Of a stretch of DNA of 5,609 bases, positions 4,822 to 5,609 are shown in pieces. Below the pieces are notes generated by a model. The model was given only the letters and a program-made list of their open reading frames with translations. It did no database searches and was not told the origin of the DNA. Where the stretch lies: positions 1 through 5,609 of the forward strand of contig CACXEB010000419.1 of assembly GCA_902766515.1 (NCBI GenBank), written 5' to 3'. A program made the position numbers and the translations under genes. This DNA is from an uncultured Eubacteriales bacterium. Lineage in GTDB: Bacteria; Bacillota_A; Clostridia; Christensenellales; Aristaeellaceae. Each line of letters begins with the position of its first letter. The stretch's first letter is position 1.

Positions 4822-5609
4822 GCTGTCCGGAAAATGATCCATCCGTCCATTCGGTCAGCCGGACTGGAACGATTTCCCCCGGCGCCGCTTCCGGCAGCAG
4901 CACGGGCGCGTATTCCGGCGTATATCCCCGGTACAGGCCGTTTTCCCGGTCTTCGACCAGCACCGGGCGAACGCGGCCCAGCTGTGTTTGGGCCCATGCC
5001 GCGGCGACGTCACGCCCGATTTGGATCAGCTGCCTCGCCCGGCATTCCCGGGTATTCTTCGGCAACTGGTCCGGCATGCGCTGGGCCGGCGTACCGGCGC
5101 GGGCGCTGAACGGGAATACGTGGATCCTCGCAAACCCGACATCGCGGACCATCCGGCAGGTCTGTCCGAAATCCTCTTCCGTCTCCCCCGGAAATCCCGT
5201 AATGATGTCCGTCGTCAGCGCGCATCCCGGGTAAGCGTCCTGCAGCCGCCGTGCTGCCTCAATGAACTCCTGTGCGGTGTACCGCCGGCGCATGCGCCGG
5301 AGCACCGCGTCCGAACCGGACTGCAGCGCCAGGTGAAACTGCGGGCAGACGGCGGGGACTTCTTTCAACCGTTGAATGAAACTGTCCGTCGCAATGACGG
5401 GCTCCAGGCTGCCGAGGCGGATGCGTTCGACCCCGGAAGCGGCTGCCGCCTCCACCGCGTCGTTCAGGGTGATATTCTCTCCCAGATCGCGGCCGTAGCT
5501 GGTCAGGTGAATGCCCGTTATGACCAGTTCGCGGTATCCCGCCCGGCACAGGCGGAGGGCTTCCTCCCGGATGTCCCCGAGCGGACGCGAACGGATGCCG
5601 CCCCGCACG
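4799..5609 (-). CDS. mtaB: tRNA t6A37 methylthiotransferase MtaB, C-terminal part (5' end outside window)
   Basis: Radical-SAM enzyme that adds a methylthio group to N6-threonylcarbamoyladenosine at tRNA position 37, forming ms2t6A, in the cytoplasm. About 270 residues are visible, counted from the GTG (internal Val) at 5608. They show the MtaB signatures RGGIRSRPLGDI (2-13), TGIHLTSYG (31-39), GSLEP (66-70), FHLALQSGSD (91-100), TDIITGFPGETEEDF (133-147) and HVFPFSARAGTPAQRMPDQ (163-181), then a TRAM-like RNA-binding region (about 208-263). TGIHLTSYG and GSLEP point to MtaB rather than MiaB or RimO. The N-terminal domain and the CxxxCxxC cluster motif lie beyond the right edge. The GTG at 5608 is not a start. 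The gene reaches its stop intact; its last codons contain the -35 of the downstream LRR promoter. Confidence 0.95.
   Translation of the reverse strand, partial: VRGGIRSRPLGDIREEALRLCRAGYRELVITGIHLTSYGRDLGENITLNDAVEAAAASGVERIRLGSLEPVIATDSFIQRLKEVPAVCPQFHLALQSGSDAVLRRMRRRYTAQEFIEAARRLQDAYPGCALTTDIITGFPGETEEDFGQTCRMVRDVGFARIHVFPFSARAGTPAQRMPDQLPKNTRECRARQLIQIGRDVAAAWAQTQLGRVRPVLVEDRENGLYRGYTPEYAPVLLPEAAPGEIVPVRLTEWTDGSFSGQLVNDGGL

Noticed and set aside
5606..5608. GTG as start codon of mtaB
   Set aside because: It encodes the internal Val before the RGG-RSR motif; the family has its N-terminal domain and iron-sulfur motif before this point, so the gene continues beyond the window.

Overview
The window looks like a GC-rich member of the Bacillota (Clostridia, gut or rumen type). 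The reasons are the strong GGAGG-type ribosome binding sites, a TTG start, tRNA promoters of the TTGACA-N17-TATAAT class, a cytosolic GH43 glycosidase, and two BspA-like leucine-rich repeat (LRR_5) proteins beside a MtaB-type tRNA methylthiotransferase. The exact lineage cannot be read from the sequence. Layout, left to right: the first 13 codons of a leftward gene for an exported protein (1-39). Next comes a rightward tRNA unit, tRNA-fMet(CAT) then tRNA-Met(CAT), with its own AT-rich upstream element, consensus promoter and terminator (about 130-409). A second rightward unit carries tRNA-Pro(GGG), with an extended -10 promoter, a folded leader and a terminator that works in both directions (545-755). 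A leftward GH43-family glycosidase follows (812-2236), with a probable promoter around 2297-2325. A rightward half-length MntP-type membrane protein (frame 2361-2672) meets, tail to tail, a leftward two-gene operon of BspA-like LRR proteins (3765-4733, then 2667-3749). The 3' part of a leftward mtaB runs off the right edge (4799-5609). How the parts work together: the tRNA units are independent, highly expressed housekeeping genes. The GH43 enzyme faces them and probably shares the tRNA-Pro terminator. The LRR pair appears to be read from a promoter embedded in the end of mtaB, and to stop at a long perfect hairpin that lies inside the opposing mntP half-gene. I see no CRISPR array, insertion sequence, phage gene or obvious new multi-gene system. 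The most unusual points are the half MntP with its own plausible GTG start, the hairpin inside it, and the structured leader of tRNA-Pro.
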